Assembly: GCF_017431965.1 (NCBI RefSeq)
Contig: NZ_JAFRKB010000033.1
Span: 106,524 to 170,523 of the forward strand
Source: Methanobrevibacter sp.
GTDB taxonomy: Archaea > Methanobacteriota > Methanobacteria > Methanobacteriales > Methanobacteriaceae
Reading direction: 5' to 3'
DNA length: 64,000 nt
Shown here: in pieces, positions 1-9,171 of the stretch
Position numbering within the stretch: position 1 is the stretch's first letter
Layout: each line of letters begins with the position of its first letter
Notes under the pieces: generated by a model
The model's input: the letters and a program-made list of their open reading frames with translations, nothing else
The model's database searches: none
Told to the model about the DNA's origin: nothing
Position numbers and translations under genes: made by a program

Positions 1-600
1 AATTATCCCCTTAACATTAGCTTCAATACAATAATCCAGGATTTTTTTAATATTTTCTTCATTATCGTTAATATAAGGCAGAATTGGACATAGCCAAACA
101 ACAGTTGGAATTCCTGCTTCTTTGAGAATGTTTAAGACTTCCACTCTTCTTTTTGACCCGCATACATTAGGTTCTAAAATCCTACATAACTCTTCATCTG
201 CAGTTGTCAAAGTCATTTGAACGACTACTTTTGATTTTTCATTGATTTTTTTAAGCAAGTCCAAATCTCTTAATATCAAATCAGATTTAGTAATGCAAGT
301 AAAACCAAAACCATATCGATATATCAGCTCTAAAGATTTTCGGACATATTGCAGATTTTTTTCAAGGGGAATGCATGGATCGCACATTGCCCCAGTTCCA
401 ATCATTGCTTTAGGCCTTTTGATAAGTTCTTTTTTCAGTAACTCCAAAGAATTCTGCTTAACTTCAATATCTTCAAATTCATGTTCCATTCCATAAATAT
501 CACTTCTTGAATCACAGTAAATGCATCCATGTGTACATCCCCTGTATAGATTCATTCCATTTTTTGAAGATAAAATGCTTTTAGACGTTGCATAATGCAT
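1..600 (-). CDS. Radical SAM protein, SplB-like (3' end outside window)
   Basis: The gene starts at the ATG at 600 and is still open at base 1, giving 200 codons. Near the N-terminus the protein reads YRGCTHGCIYCDSRSD, the CxxxCxxC motif that binds the [4Fe-4S] cluster of radical SAM enzymes. Later motifs GTGAMCDPCIPLE and a beta-strand-rich TIM-barrel pattern match the SplB/Rv2578c-like branch, which contains spore photoproduct lyase and many uncharacterised DNA-repair-associated relatives. The substrate cannot be told from this fragment. It is divergent from the Cas4-like gene, with 86 bp between them. Family assignment is firm; true photoproduct lyase activity is unlikely to be provable from the visible part. 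Confidence 0.85.
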   Translation of the reverse strand, partial: MHYATSKSILSSKNGMNLYRGCTHGCIYCDSRSDIYGMEHEFEDIEVKQNSLELLKKELIKRPKAMIGTGAMCDPCIPLEKNLQYVRKSLELIYRYGFGFTCITKSDLILRDLDLLKKINEKSKVVVQMTLTTADEELCRILEPNVCGSKRRVEVLNILKEAGIPTVVWLCPILPYINDNEENIKKILDYCIEANVKGII

Positions 601-686
601 GAACATAGTTTATAAAAAATCATATATAAAAAATTACTAAGAGCCGATGAAAAGTATTATCATCATCTAAAAACATAAGATGAACT

Positions 687-1376
687 ATGCAACAAAAAAA
701 CATTACTGGATTTGACAAGGAATACTCAATTAAAAAACATCCTGACATAAAAGATGTTCAAATTATCGAAGGTAAAAACAATTTCCCAATTAGTTGGCTC
801 AATCAACAAGGATATTGTGAATATCAGATATATCTCGAGTACATGAAAGGTATAGAAACTGCGCCTACCCCAGCAATGACTCACGGCAGTGAAATTCATC
901 ACCAACTTGAAGATATTTTCAAACAAGATGCAACACCTGCAACATTTGAGGAAGTTGTAGAAACATCCAAAAGCGAAGCCAGCATGTCAAGGGAATGTTT
1001 TGTTATTTCCCCAAAATACGGTATTAGAGGATACATAGATGAAATATGGATGAGTCCGGATGAAATTGTCATAATCGATGATAAGCCAGGTCGTACACCC
1101 TACCAATCCACCATGAATCAAGTAAGAGCATATTGTCTTGCTTTTAAAGATATGGCCGATGATACAAGGACAATTAAAGGTGCACTTAGAGAACGAGGTA
1201 CCCGAAATCTCTTTTGGATTGAAATATTTACACCTGAAATTGAAAAAGAAATAGAATTTACAATAAATAGAATGCAAGGATTGTTAGATGGTTCAAAACC
1301 ATTTATCCCCACCAAAAATCCGAATAAATGCCGATCCTGCAGATACAAAAGTTACTGCGAACATTACAAAAAATAA
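687..1376 (+). CDS. Cas4/Dna2-like RecB-family exonuclease (stand-alone)
   Basis: A 229-residue PD-(D/E)XK nuclease. Visible motifs are the H in MTHGSEIHH (about 66-72), GYIDEIW with Asp118, IIDDKPG with Asp131/132 and Lys133, and Gln145 in NQVRAYC (motif QxxxY). Four cysteines, C44 plus C215, C218 and C224 near the C-terminus, match the iron-sulfur ligands of Cas4. The family degrades single-stranded DNA or trims prespacers when linked to CRISPR. No cas gene or repeat array lies in the window, so a role in general DNA repair is more likely. Start ATG at 687 is preceded by AAGATG. The neighbouring radical SAM gene is divergent. Confidence 0.85.
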   Translation: MQQKNITGFDKEYSIKKHPDIKDVQIIEGKNNFPISWLNQQGYCEYQIYLEYMKGIETAPTPAMTHGSEIHHQLEDIFKQDATPATFEEVVETSKSEASMSRECFVISPKYGIRGYIDEIWMSPDEIVIIDDKPGRTPYQSTMNQVRAYCLAFKDMADDTRTIKGALRERGTRNLFWIEIFTPEIEKEIEFTINRMQGLLDGSKPFIPTKNPNKCRSCRYKSYCEHYKK

Positions 1377-1379
1377 TGT

Positions 1380-2018
1380 TTAAACAACCCTATTCAAACC
1401 CAAATATATTTTATTTTTTTTATAAACCTTTTCAAGAATTTCATTCCATTCATCGATAGTAATTCTTCCCTTATTTGGGATTAAATTATCTAAAGAAGAC
1501 TCATTTACATTTAAAATATCTGATAAAATAAATGATAATGTTTTTCCGGTTAAGGATAAATCGTAAGGATCATAACCAGTTACGGCCAAAACCCACAGAT
1601 TTTCACGGGTGGCTATTTTATATTCCTTTTTAAGAGATTCAAACCAACTGCTGATTTTATTACCCTCTTTTCCTATACCTGAACCGATTGAAATGTAATA
1701 ATCTTCACCATCAAAATCAATTGAACTAATGGCATTATCGATTTTAGATTTAAGTTCAGGAGAATCGAGGCTCAATTCATATTCATTATTTGAAATATAA
1801 TCGGATACGTAGTTTTCAATTTCCTTCTTATTTTTAAAATAGCCTATCGGTTCCAGCCTATCAGAATCAATATCGCACAAATCAAAAATCAAATCTTCAT
1901 CAACTTCACAAATCTCATAACCTTCAAGCTTATGTGATTTATATTCCTTAAAATCAATGCAATAATTTTCTAAATCTTCCTTATTTAAATACCATAAAAT
2001 CTGAACTTTTTTAATCAT
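1380..2018 (-). CDS. Hypothetical protein, acidic, about 212 aa
   Basis: I do not recognise this protein. It is acidic and soluble-looking, with no signal peptide or membrane segment, and contains the stretch ENLWVLAVTGYDPYDLSLTGKT. The frame extends upstream to 2066 into the RDD gene, but I prefer the ATG at 2018 (MIKKVQILWY), which clears the RDD stop at 2044; an ATG at 2057 is the alternative and neither has a strong Shine-Dalgarno. It lies 26 bp behind the RDD membrane gene and about 60 bp from the convergent Cas4-like stop, so it is probably the last gene of the hypE-RDD transcript. Confidence 0.6.
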   Translation of the reverse strand: MIKKVQILWYLNKEDLENYCIDFKEYKSHKLEGYEICEVDEDLIFDLCDIDSDRLEPIGYFKNKKEIENYVSDYISNNEYELSLDSPELKSKIDNAISSIDFDGEDYYISIGSGIGKEGNKISSWFESLKKEYKIATRENLWVLAVTGYDPYDLSLTGKTLSFILSDILNVNESSLDNLIPNKGRITIDEWNEILEKVYKKNKIYLGLNRVV

Positions 2019-2043
2019 TATATCAAAAAATAAAGAATTGAGC

Positions 2044-2445
2044 TTATCTAAGCTCATCGACAACAACAGTCTTTGTAATATAGGCCAAAATCCTATCTTG
2101 ATTTAAAAATTTACCTATAGCCCAATCAAAAATAATCGGAACCCAAAATATTTTAGATAAATTACGTACAATAGCTTGAGCCCAATTGATATACGCTCCA
2201 TTTCTTGAACGGACTTGCAAATACATTAAAGCCTTACCAACGGTAGCGCCTTTTATTTTTTCACAAGCTACAAAATAAACAATAATCAAAATTGGAACAA
2301 TGACTGGGAAAATTTGATATACATAGTAAACATCAACAGGATTCACCACTAAGAAAAATAAATAAGATAAAATCCACATGAATGATGAAACGACAAAAAA
2401 GTCAAGAACATAAGCAATTACCCTTCTTGTAAATACAGTAACCAT
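2044..2445 (-). CDS. RDD family membrane protein
   Basis: A 133-residue membrane protein with the RDD layout: a first transmembrane helix carrying an Arg and Asp (RRVIAYVLDFFVV, about 7-19), a second hydrophobic stretch about 45-60, the KGATVGKALMYLQVRS loop, then a third hydrophobic helix around SKIFWVPIIFDW. RDD proteins have varied and mostly unproven roles, some in ion exchange or transport. The ATG at 2445 is placed by AAGGTGATAAA. It begins 10 bp after hypE stops and is followed at once by the unknown gene at 1380, so the three likely form one transcript. Function cannot be inferred further. Confidence 0.8.
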   Translation of the reverse strand: MVTVFTRRVIAYVLDFFVVSSFMWILSYLFFLVVNPVDVYYVYQIFPVIVPILIIVYFVACEKIKGATVGKALMYLQVRSRNGAYINWAQAIVRNLSKIFWVPIIFDWAIGKFLNQDRILAYITKTVVVDELR

Positions 2446-2454
2446 TTTATCACC

Positions 2455-3474
2455 TTAACACACTCTTGGAACAGGATCTGCAATTGGCGCTTCAAGAATT
2501 CTTTCACCGCCAATAGGAGTGTTAACAATTACATAATTCCCTTCAACAACTTCGCCAATAATTGCGGCATTTTCACCATATTTTTCACCTTTAATAGCTT
2601 CAAGGACTGCTTCAGCTTTATCCGCTTTAACACCCATGACAACTTTTCCTTCATTAGCTACTTCAAATGGATCAATTCCTAACATTTCAGATACAGCGTG
2701 GACTTCCTCTTTTACTGGAATTGCCTCTTGTTCAAGTACAACACCAACACCGGCTTTGGAAGCCATTTCGTTAATTGCATTTGCAAAACCCCCACGTGTA
2801 GGGTCTTTCATTGCTGTAACTCCACCAATTTCTAAAGCTTTTTTAATTATATTCCACATAGGAGCAACATCTGATTTCAAATCTGTTTCAAAACCAAATC
2901 CTTCCCTAAATGACATAAGACTCATTCCATGGTCTCCCAAACTGCCTGTGACAATAATTTTGTCACCCACTTCAAGACCGCAATCACGAACCACTTCACC
3001 CTTTTTAGCTATCCCTATGCCTGTTGTAACCATAACAATACCATCAAGCTTATCGCGAGGCATTACTTTAGTATCACCGGTGATTACTGCAACTCCAACC
3101 TCTTCACAAGCTTCATTTAAGGATTTCATAATTTTATCCAAATCCTCTATTGGAAATCCTTCCTGCATGATGATTGCATTTGAAATAGCCAACGGCTGAG
3201 CTCCCATTACTGAAACGTCATTTATTGTTCCGGCAGCTGAAATCCTACCAATGTCACCACCTGGGAAAAATAATGGATCTATTGTATGACCATCTGTTGT
3301 AAAAACAATTTCATAATCACCTAATGGGATTGATGCTCCATCATCCAAATCATCTAAGCTAATACCGCCATTAACACTTTTTTTAGAAATATTATCTAAA
3401 ACTGTACTAGCAATAAGATTAGCCATGACTTCTCCACCAGCACCATGATTCATATTTATTTTATCTTCTGACAT
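2455..3474 (-). CDS. hypE: Hydrogenase maturation protein HypE
   Basis: HypE works in the cytoplasm with HypF: a carbamoyl group is placed on the C-terminal cysteine thiol, then ATP-dependent dehydration gives the thiocyanate that supplies cyanide ligands for the Fe of [NiFe]-hydrogenases. The 339-residue protein shows the AIR-synthase/HypE fold signatures NHGAGGEVM near the start, FTTDGHTIDPLFFPGGDIG, DVSVMGAQPLA, VITGDTKV and DPTRGGFANAINEMA. It ends in PRVC, the essential C-terminal Cys. I chose the ATG at 3474 because AGGAGAT lies directly before it; the longer frame to 3504 has no such site. Hydrogenases are essential in hydrogenotrophic methanogens. Confidence 0.96.
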   Translation of the reverse strand: MSEDKINMNHGAGGEVMANLIASTVLDNISKKSVNGGISLDDLDDGASIPLGDYEIVFTTDGHTIDPLFFPGGDIGRISAAGTINDVSVMGAQPLAISNAIIMQEGFPIEDLDKIMKSLNEACEEVGVAVITGDTKVMPRDKLDGIVMVTTGIGIAKKGEVVRDCGLEVGDKIIVTGSLGDHGMSLMSFREGFGFETDLKSDVAPMWNIIKKALEIGGVTAMKDPTRGGFANAINEMASKAGVGVVLEQEAIPVKEEVHAVSEMLGIDPFEVANEGKVVMGVKADKAEAVLEAIKGEKYGENAAIIGEVVEGNYVIVNTPIGGERILEAPIADPVPRVC

Positions 3475-3567
3475 TTTATCTCCTAATTCAATAGTATATA
3501 ACAAGATAATATATGTAATAACAAGTATATAAAATTATGAAAAAAATATGAAATTTTTATTTTCCAA

Positions 3568-3608
3568 AAGTTTTAAAAAAATAGTTTAGGCACATTGGAA
3601 AATGTGCC
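3568..3608 (-). terminator. Hairpin plus T-tract after adhesin pseudogene
   Basis: A perfect 8-bp stem GGCACATT/AATGTGCC with a 4-base loop lies at 3589-3608, 20 bp past the minus-strand stop at 3628. On the minus strand it is followed by TAAACTATTTTTTT. This looks like a terminator of the adhesin-like locus. Confidence 0.6.
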
Positions 3609-3627
3609 CTGAAAAAATTTTATATTC

Positions 3628-5627
3628 CTATACTATTGCTTCAACATAATGAACTGAATTTTCTGCAATCATATCCTCAAGTTCCCCATCTGTAAACATA
3701 TTGCATATCATTTCCTGACATTCACTGCTTAAATCACTAAGTGATACGGAATCATCCAAACCGGAGCTTGAAAAAATACTGTCCACATCTATGGACTCCT
3801 CTATTACATTATTTTCAGCAGCTTCAAGAGCCCACTCCTGAGCTAAACTGCATCCAAGATAACCTCCAAGTGCACCAGCCAAAGCACAACCTGCAACCAA
3901 CGTAATGCAAACTACATATCTATTAAGGTTCACATTATAAACATTTGAAACAATTAACTTTGAACATAATGCACCTACACCAGCCCCGATACCTGCACCA
4001 ACAAGAATACCGACAGCAGGATTTAATGTAAACGTGCCTGCAATTGTACCTAAAAGAAAACTTACCCCAACACCTAATACGCTAGTTACTGTAACTGCAG
4101 TAGAAGACATACTTTCAACATATTTAACACAACCCTGTGAACCCTGAATTTGAACTCCATCTACATACACCACGCCATTATCCACATTCAAGACATCATT
4201 ACCGTAATCATATGCACTATTGCCTTTAAAGGTACAATTATTTATAGTTAAATTTCCCTGATTGAAAACTGCACCACCATTATTGCACCTATTATCAATA
4301 AAACTACAGTTAGTACAAATACATATTCCTGCATTGAGAATTGCAGACTGAAAATTCATTAAAAGATTCATCATTTACGCCACGAAAATCATCATTCATT
4401 GTCATGAATTGCTCTTCGGTGTAAATTGAATTTGACCTGATTGTACGCGCATATTCATAATCATTAATGCTACTTACAGTTAGTTTTTTAGTTAATGTGA
4501 CATCATTTTTATATCTCTCTTCAAGTAACTGTTGAAAGACATCGTTTAAATCTTCGAAATTGTAAAAATGATATCCTCTTTGATAAGTAAAACCGTCATC
4601 ATAATTTTTAGTCAATGTAACTATAAACACATTGCCTATATATTGAGCATAATATGTTGTATCGCCATTTAGGCGAACAAAATCATTTCGGCTTATTATA
4701 GCTGAATAGATTATAGGAATTAAATTTATCTTTTCGCCTGAAAAATGTGACTCATAACTATAACTGAAATAATTTACATCGATATTTGTAATACTGCCAT
4801 CAGTGATTAATTTTTCGCCGTCACATATTGCAGAAATATTACATTTTTTATGGTTGCGGTCAAGATAAATTGCTTCACCCCCTATTAGTGAGGTGGAATT
4901 TATGAAAATGGACCTGCAAATCGTATTATTCAAACCCGCCATGTAAATTGCGCCACCAATTACACCTGCAGTATTATTTATAAAAATGGAACTATCAATT
5001 ATTCCATTATTTCCAATCCATGTTATTGCTCCTCCCTTAACAAGTGCAGAATTTCTATAAAATTTACAATTGGAAATTATACCATTGTCACCTTGCCAAA
5101 ATATTGGACTCAATTCATCCTTATAGTAAACATTCATTTGTGATATTCCTTTATTGAGAGTAATCTGACTTATATCATAAGTAATGGTGATATTATAACC
5201 ATAATCCTTAGAATTAATGAATGTCAAATTGAAGATTTTGACATTATTGCCTGTAATCTTAAATAATGCAGTACTATAACTTCCATAACATGCCCATTAC
5301 CATTGATAGTCACATTATCCGTAGCAATATTTATAATAGGATTTCGAATATTGAGATGTGGACCATATCCTGAATCAAAAAAATAATCTTTAGTTACATT
5401 ATAAATGTCTCCAGGAGAAAGTTCCTCAATATCGCGTTGTAAATCATCAAAAGATCCATTAACATCATCCAATTCAAAAACAGTATCGTCAATGCTGCTA
5501 TTGCAATTAGAATTCAAATCTCTAAAATCAGCATCATTAACATCACTTGCACAAACACAAGAAGCAGTCGTAAAAACACATACACATACGATTAATAAAA
5601 CTAAGTTAAAATTCCAAATTTAAACAT
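3628..5627 (-). pseudogene. Adhesin-like surface protein, broken by three frameshifts
   Basis: Three consecutive frames together make one adhesin-like protein of the kind abundant in Methanobrevibacter. The original start is the ATG at 5627, placed by GAGGT at 5632-5636, but that frame hits TAG after eight codons; the secretory signal (LVLLIVCVCVFTTASCVCASD) continues in another frame. A second shift falls around 5225-5310, where TINGNGHV is followed in the new frame by a TGNNVKIFNLTFINSK-like repeat, and a third around 4310-4374. Parallel beta-helix repeats such as GAVFNQGNLTINNCTFKGNSA are clear. The C-terminal part holds Gly/Ala-rich hydrophobic segments and an acidic tail. Three independent breaks favour a decayed gene over a single read error. 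Confidence 0.85.
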
Positions 5628-5799
5628 TTTTACCTCTAATTCCCCACGATTACTATTTTGAGGAACATTTACTATTTTTCTCCTACAAATTTAGGTATTG
5701 CAAAAAATTAGTAATAAAATTTTCCGCGTGTAAGTGCTTGCTTGCAGTAAAAAACTAAAAAATAGATACGAAAATTAAATAAAAACAACAAATAAAAAG

Positions 5800-5851
5800 T
5801 TAATTTAAAAAAAATAGAAAAAAAGAGAATTTAAAGAAAATATCTTTAAAT
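5800..5851 (-). terminator. Hairpin plus T-tract at end of rps8e
   Basis: Arms ATTTAAAG (5829-5836) and CTTTAAAT (5844-5851) form a perfect 8-bp stem overlapping the rps8e stop. On the minus strand it is followed by TCTCTTTTTTTCTATTTTTTTT. Likely transcription end for rps8e. Confidence 0.6.
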
Positions 5852-6220
5852 TAAAATTCCGTTAATAACACCATCTTGACCAGGTCTAGATGTTACTTTA
5901 GCATTACCTTCAGGAGTTTCTACAATAGCACCTTTGGTAATGATGTTCCTTCTAACGTAGTTAGGGTTTGCAGTGTTTTCTACTACATTAAGAATATCTA
6001 CAACTTTGGTTTTACCATCAGCATCAGTAACATTGATTTTATTACCGGTAGCTAATCTAAGTTTTTCGTTTCCACCACGGGTTCTAATTTTTCTTAATTT
6101 TTTTTCATCTAATCTGGTTTCAGCTGGATCTCTACCTAATTCAGCTTTCCTTTTTCCACGGTTTGCAACATTTCTTGCACCGGATGGACTTCTAGTTGAT
6201 TTTCCTTGAGAAATTGCCAT
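5846..6220 (-). CDS. rps8e: 30S ribosomal protein S8e (eS8)
   Basis: A 124-residue basic protein starting [17 protein letters not shown], with [16 protein letters not shown] and the C-terminal [33 protein letters not shown], all characteristic of archaeal eS8, a 16S-rRNA-binding protein of the small subunit shared with eukaryotes and absent from bacteria. The start is the ATG at 6220 with AGGTGA just upstream; the longer open frame to 6247 is not used. The gene is monocistronic: it has its own TATA-like element near 6371-6382, an unusually long leader with an inverted repeat, and a hairpin terminator at its stop. Confidence 0.97.
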   Translation of the reverse strand: MAISQGKSTRSPSGARNVANRGKRKAELGRDPAETRLDEKKLRKIRTRGGNEKLRLATGNKINVTDADGKTKVVDILNVVENTANPNYVRRNIITKGAIVETPEGNAKVTSRPGQDGVINGILI

Positions 6221-6279
6221 TATTTCACCTAAATAAATATAATACATTAAATAATAATCGCAGTCTATAAGACCCTTTC

Positions 6280-6317
6280 AATTAAAACTGTAAGCAAGAA
6301 AAAATAACAGTTTAATT
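6280..6317 (-). promoter_or_regulatory. Inverted repeat in the rps8e leader
   Basis: Arms at 6280-6291 (AATTAAAACTGT) and 6307-6317 (ACAGTTTAATT) pair with one bulged A around a 15-base loop. They lie between a TATA-like element (6371-6382 on the minus strand, TTTATATATAAT) and the rps8e start at 6220, so a leader transcript of roughly 120 bases could fold here. Function unknown. Confidence 0.4.
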
Positions 6318-6411
6318 CTGAGAGCAAAAAAGAGCCTTAAAGAATAATGATAATAAAATATTACTTTATCATTATATATAAACTTTAGTTTTTTAAAAGA
6401 AAAAAGAGAAA

Positions 6412-6648
6412 TTATTTTTTATTTTTTAAAATAAAATTATCAACCAACTTATCAAAGTCTTCCTCACTCAAATTTTTATCAGAAGCTGCATCCAAAATTT
6501 TTTGAATTTCTTCTTCGCTAACAGAATCCCCTAAAAAATCAATTAATAATTCTCTTAACTCATTATCATCAATATAGGCTTCTCCATTTGAAGAAACATA
6601 TTGACAGTTGCCTTCATCATCGAGAGTATAATATGGAACTTCTTTCAT
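6412..6648 (-). CDS. Small acidic hypothetical protein, 78 aa
   Basis: A short acidic protein (MKEVPYYTLDDEGNCQYV...) rich in Asp, Glu and Leu in its second half, which looks like two helices (SVSEEEIQKILDAA, SEEDFDKLVDNFI) and resembles an EF-hand-like or helical-pair layout only loosely. No named family is recognised. The ATG at 6648 lies 2 bp after the TGA of the zinc-ribbon gene upstream and is placed by TGAGGA, so the two are translationally coupled and probably act together. The open frame could start at a TTG at 6654, which is less likely. Confidence 0.65.
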   Translation of the reverse strand: MKEVPYYTLDDEGNCQYVSSNGEAYIDDNELRELLIDFLGDSVSEEEIQKILDAASDKNLSEEDFDKLVDNFILKNKK

Positions 6649-6650
6649 AA

Positions 6651-7109
6651 TCAATCCTCAAAGTTAATAAATCTATAGTAAACAATTTTATATGGATCAT
6701 TGTCAAAATACCATTCACAGTTAGGTATTTCACCATCATTAAATTCAGAATAATCTTCCAAATCAGCATCATCGACCTGAATAAGAATATTGACTTCCTT
6801 ACCTATATTTTCAACATCAATGCCCAATTCATCCAAATCAATTACAAATTCATCATTGTCACCGCCTTTCGGTACGGTAATAACAATTTCATCTTCATGG
6901 TTCATATTAACATTATAATTGTCATCCAGCACAATTATTTCTTCATTTCCTTTAAATAACTCTATGGAATTGTCTTCATTATCACTTTTCAATAAATAAC
7001 CTTTAGCAAATAATTCTTCAATATCCAAACTACATAATGGACAAGTAAAGCTCCCATTAACCAATTCTGAACCACATGAAGGACAATAATTAATCTTTAC
7101 TATAATCAT
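6651..7109 (-). CDS. Zinc-ribbon acidic protein, about 152 aa
   Basis: The N-terminus carries a two-knuckle zinc ribbon, CPSCGSELVNGSFTCPLC (about residues 8-26). The rest is strongly acidic with predicted beta strands (DEIVITVPKGGDNDEFVIDLDELG) and no membrane segment. The function is unknown; small zinc-ribbon proteins are a large, mostly unexplained class in Methanobrevibacter. The start is uncertain: GAGGTG immediately abuts both a GTG at 7112 and the ATG at 7109. It is followed by the 78-residue acidic gene with a 2-bp gap, forming a two-gene unit. Confidence 0.65.
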   Translation of the reverse strand: MIIVKINYCPSCGSELVNGSFTCPLCSLDIEELFAKGYLLKSDNEDNSIELFKGNEEIIVLDDNYNVNMNHEDEIVITVPKGGDNDEFVIDLDELGIDVENIGKEVNILIQVDDADLEDYSEFNDGEIPNCEWYFDNDPYKIVYYRFINFED

Positions 7110-7190
7110 CACCTCAAAAAATCCACATTTAATATTAATATTTAAGAAGTAATATTTAAAATGATAATATAAAAAAAGAATAATGGATAA

Positions 7191-7538
7191 CTAAACATTA
7201 GTATCCATCAAAAAATTTATTTTTGGAATTCCCCACCGGTTCTCAGATTTTATAGAACATATTTTTAAATCTTCAATAAACATGTTAAAAGATAGAATGA
7301 TACTATCACAATCAATAGTTATTTTAACATTTGAATTTTCTAACATAGTCTTTGAGATTTTAAAAACATTTGATGCATTCTCAATGAAAACAGAATATGG
7401 AATGTTATTATTATCAATAGCTAAAAAAATTCCATCAGAAATGCTATAGTCAGCACAATATTTATTTTTTCCATCAATTTTTCCAACAAATGTATCGTTT
7501 ATTTCGTCATAGCTTGAAATTAACCTTTTTGTATTCAT
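7191..7538 (-). CDS. Hypothetical protein, DUF2283-like, 115 aa
   Basis: The protein starts MNTKRLISSYDEINDTF at the ATG at 7538, preceded by GAGG with 8-base spacing; an upstream ATG at 7556 lacks a site. The pattern YDEINDTFVGKID followed by ISDGIFLAIDNNNIPYSVFIENAS resembles the small DUF2283 beta-fold family, whose members share a Y-D-x-E-x-D start and a D-D-G/I-x-L-D-x-D core. The second half (DCDSIILSFNMFIEDLKICSIKSENRWGIPKI) is not part of that pattern. It stands alone between convergent and divergent neighbours. Function unknown. Confidence 0.5.
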   Translation of the reverse strand: MNTKRLISSYDEINDTFVGKIDGKNKYCADYSISDGIFLAIDNNNIPYSVFIENASNVFKISKTMLENSNVKITIDCDSIILSFNMFIEDLKICSIKSENRWGIPKINFLMDTNV

Positions 7539-7738
7539 TTTAAAAACCTCACTCATATTATATCCACAATGACATATAATTAAAACCTAAGAGCATTTGA
7601 AAACTAATATAAGAACTTCATTAACTAAATAAACCGAAATGAAAGCAATAAATTTGAAATAAAAATAAAAAATTGATTTAGAAAACTATTATTAATACTT
7701 CAGACAAATTATTACATAGAAATGAAAAGGTGTCTTAA

Positions 7739-8422
7739 TTGGCAGAAGAGACAAAAGAACAATTAGCGCTTGAAGCAGAAATAAAAGCTCAAGCTCAAAA
7801 ATTTATTACATACCTCAATTCAACCCTCCCCGAAAGTATGGAACTGGAATATGAGGGATTTTACAGAAGGGGATTTTTTGTAAGTAAGAAAAGATATGCT
7901 GTAATTGAAGATGGAGAAATTATAGCCAAAGGGTTGGAATTGGTTAGAAGAGATTGGGCGCCAATTGTTAAAAAAACTCAGGAATCCGTTTTGATGGCCA
8001 TTTTAAAAGAAGGAGATTCAGATAAAGCTATTAAAGAAGTAAAAAAAGTATTTAAACGAATTAAAAATGGAGATGTTGATAATAAAGAGCTAATTATCCA
8101 CACACAAATTACAAAGCCTCTTGACCAATACAAACAAATCGGACCACATGTTATTGCTGCAAAAAAAATTGAAGAACATGGCATTAAAGTTACACGAGGG
8201 ACCATCGTGCAGTATATAATCGTTAAAGGAAAAGGATCCATCAGTCAACGTGCCGTACCTTATGAATATAGTGAAGGATATGCATATGACAAAGATTACT
8301 ACATCAACAATCAGATGATTCCTGCAATTGAAAGAATAATGTATTCTTTCGGATATTCAAAAAAAGACTTACAGGACCTTGCCCGTGGTGAAGTCCAACA
8401 AAGTTTAGATGCATTTTTCTAA
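7739..8422 (+). CDS. polB2: DNA polymerase B, small (C-terminal) subunit
   Basis: The 227 residues match the C-terminal thumb region of archaeal family-B DNA polymerases. [33 protein letters not shown] contains the KKRY motif that contacts primer-template, and [18 protein letters not shown] and the Pol-B-like C-terminus follow. The palm motifs (DTDS, SLYPSI) are absent, so this cannot polymerise alone. In Methanothermobacter the family-B enzyme is naturally split into a large and a small polypeptide; this is the small part, and the large one must lie elsewhere in the genome. Start is TTG at 7739 with AGGTG seven bases upstream. The neighbouring HAD gene follows after 38 bp on the same strand. 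Confidence 0.93.
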   Translation: MAEETKEQLALEAEIKAQAQKFITYLNSTLPESMELEYEGFYRRGFFVSKKRYAVIEDGEIIAKGLELVRRDWAPIVKKTQESVLMAILKEGDSDKAIKEVKKVFKRIKNGDVDNKELIIHTQITKPLDQYKQIGPHVIAAKKIEEHGIKVTRGTIVQYIIVKGKGSISQRAVPYEYSEGYAYDKDYYINNQMIPAIERIMYSFGYSKKDLQDLARGEVQQSLDAFF

Positions 8423-8460
8423 AAAAATTTATAATGTATTATAACCATAATTAGAATTAT

Positions 8461-9153
8461 ATGATGAATAATGATGACCGTGTTGTTTTTTTCGATATAG
8501 ACGGCACACTACTTGACACAACAGCTTTTGCTGAAACTGCAAGAAAAGCAGCTATTGGATTAATGGTAGATAATGGTTTACCTTTAGATAAGGATGAAGC
8601 ATATGGCGTATTAAAAACAATCATACGTGAAAAAGGATCTAATTACGGCAAACACTTTAATGTATTGACTCAAGTCGTATTAGGCCATGAAGACCCTATG
8701 CTTGTTGCTCTTGGAATGATTACCTACCACAATGTAAAAATAGCACTTTTAAGACCTTATGCAGAAACTATTGATACCTTAATTTATCTTAAAAGCCAAG
8801 GTTATCGCTTAGCTGTAATTTCAAATGGTATTACAATAAAACAATGGGAAAAGTTAGTCAGATTAAATGTATACTCCTTTTTTGATGCAGTGATTACTTC
8901 CGAAGAAGTGGGCAAGAAAAAACCTGACAAGCTAATTTACGATGTTGCCCTAAGGAAAATGAAAGGAAATCCTGAAAAATCAGTGATGATTGGAAATAAA
9001 TTTAAAGAGGATGCATTAGGTGCAGTTAATGCCGGTTTAAGTGCAATTCTTGTAAATTCAGACATTACTGAAGAAGACAGGGACTACATTAAAAAAGAAA
9101 AATTAGATATTACAATTATCGGCAATATTGGTGATGTGAAAACTGTATTATAA
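8461..9153 (+). CDS. HAD-superfamily phosphatase (TIGR02253-like)
   Basis: All four HAD motifs are present: DIDGTLLD (motif I, Asp nucleophile at about 12), VISNG (II), KKKPD (III Lys) and MIGNKFKEDALGA (IV). The cap of about 80 residues between motifs I and II is the alpha-helical C1 type of subfamily IA. The archaeal TIGR02253 group includes phosphatases acting on small sugar or glyceraldehyde phosphates, but substrates differ between members. It is co-oriented with the polymerase small subunit, as I recall for Methanothermobacter, where the same two genes are neighbours. No clear Shine-Dalgarno lies before the ATG pair at 8461/8464, so a leaderless or coupled message is possible. Confidence 0.88.
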   Translation: MMNNDDRVVFFDIDGTLLDTTAFAETARKAAIGLMVDNGLPLDKDEAYGVLKTIIREKGSNYGKHFNVLTQVVLGHEDPMLVALGMITYHNVKIALLRPYAETIDTLIYLKSQGYRLAVISNGITIKQWEKLVRLNVYSFFDAVITSEEVGKKKPDKLIYDVALRKMKGNPEKSVMIGNKFKEDALGAVNAGLSAILVNSDITEEDRDYIKKEKLDITIIGNIGDVKTVL

Positions 9154-9171
9154 TCACCAAATTACTTATTT

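Noticed and set aside
687..1376. Cas4-like gene as part of a CRISPR-Cas locus
   Set aside because: No cas1, cas2 or repeat array is in the window; a stand-alone nuclease is the simpler reading.
2636..3199. Long plus-strand open frame opposite hypE
   Set aside because: It is a shadow of the hypE codons; hypE has full motif support.
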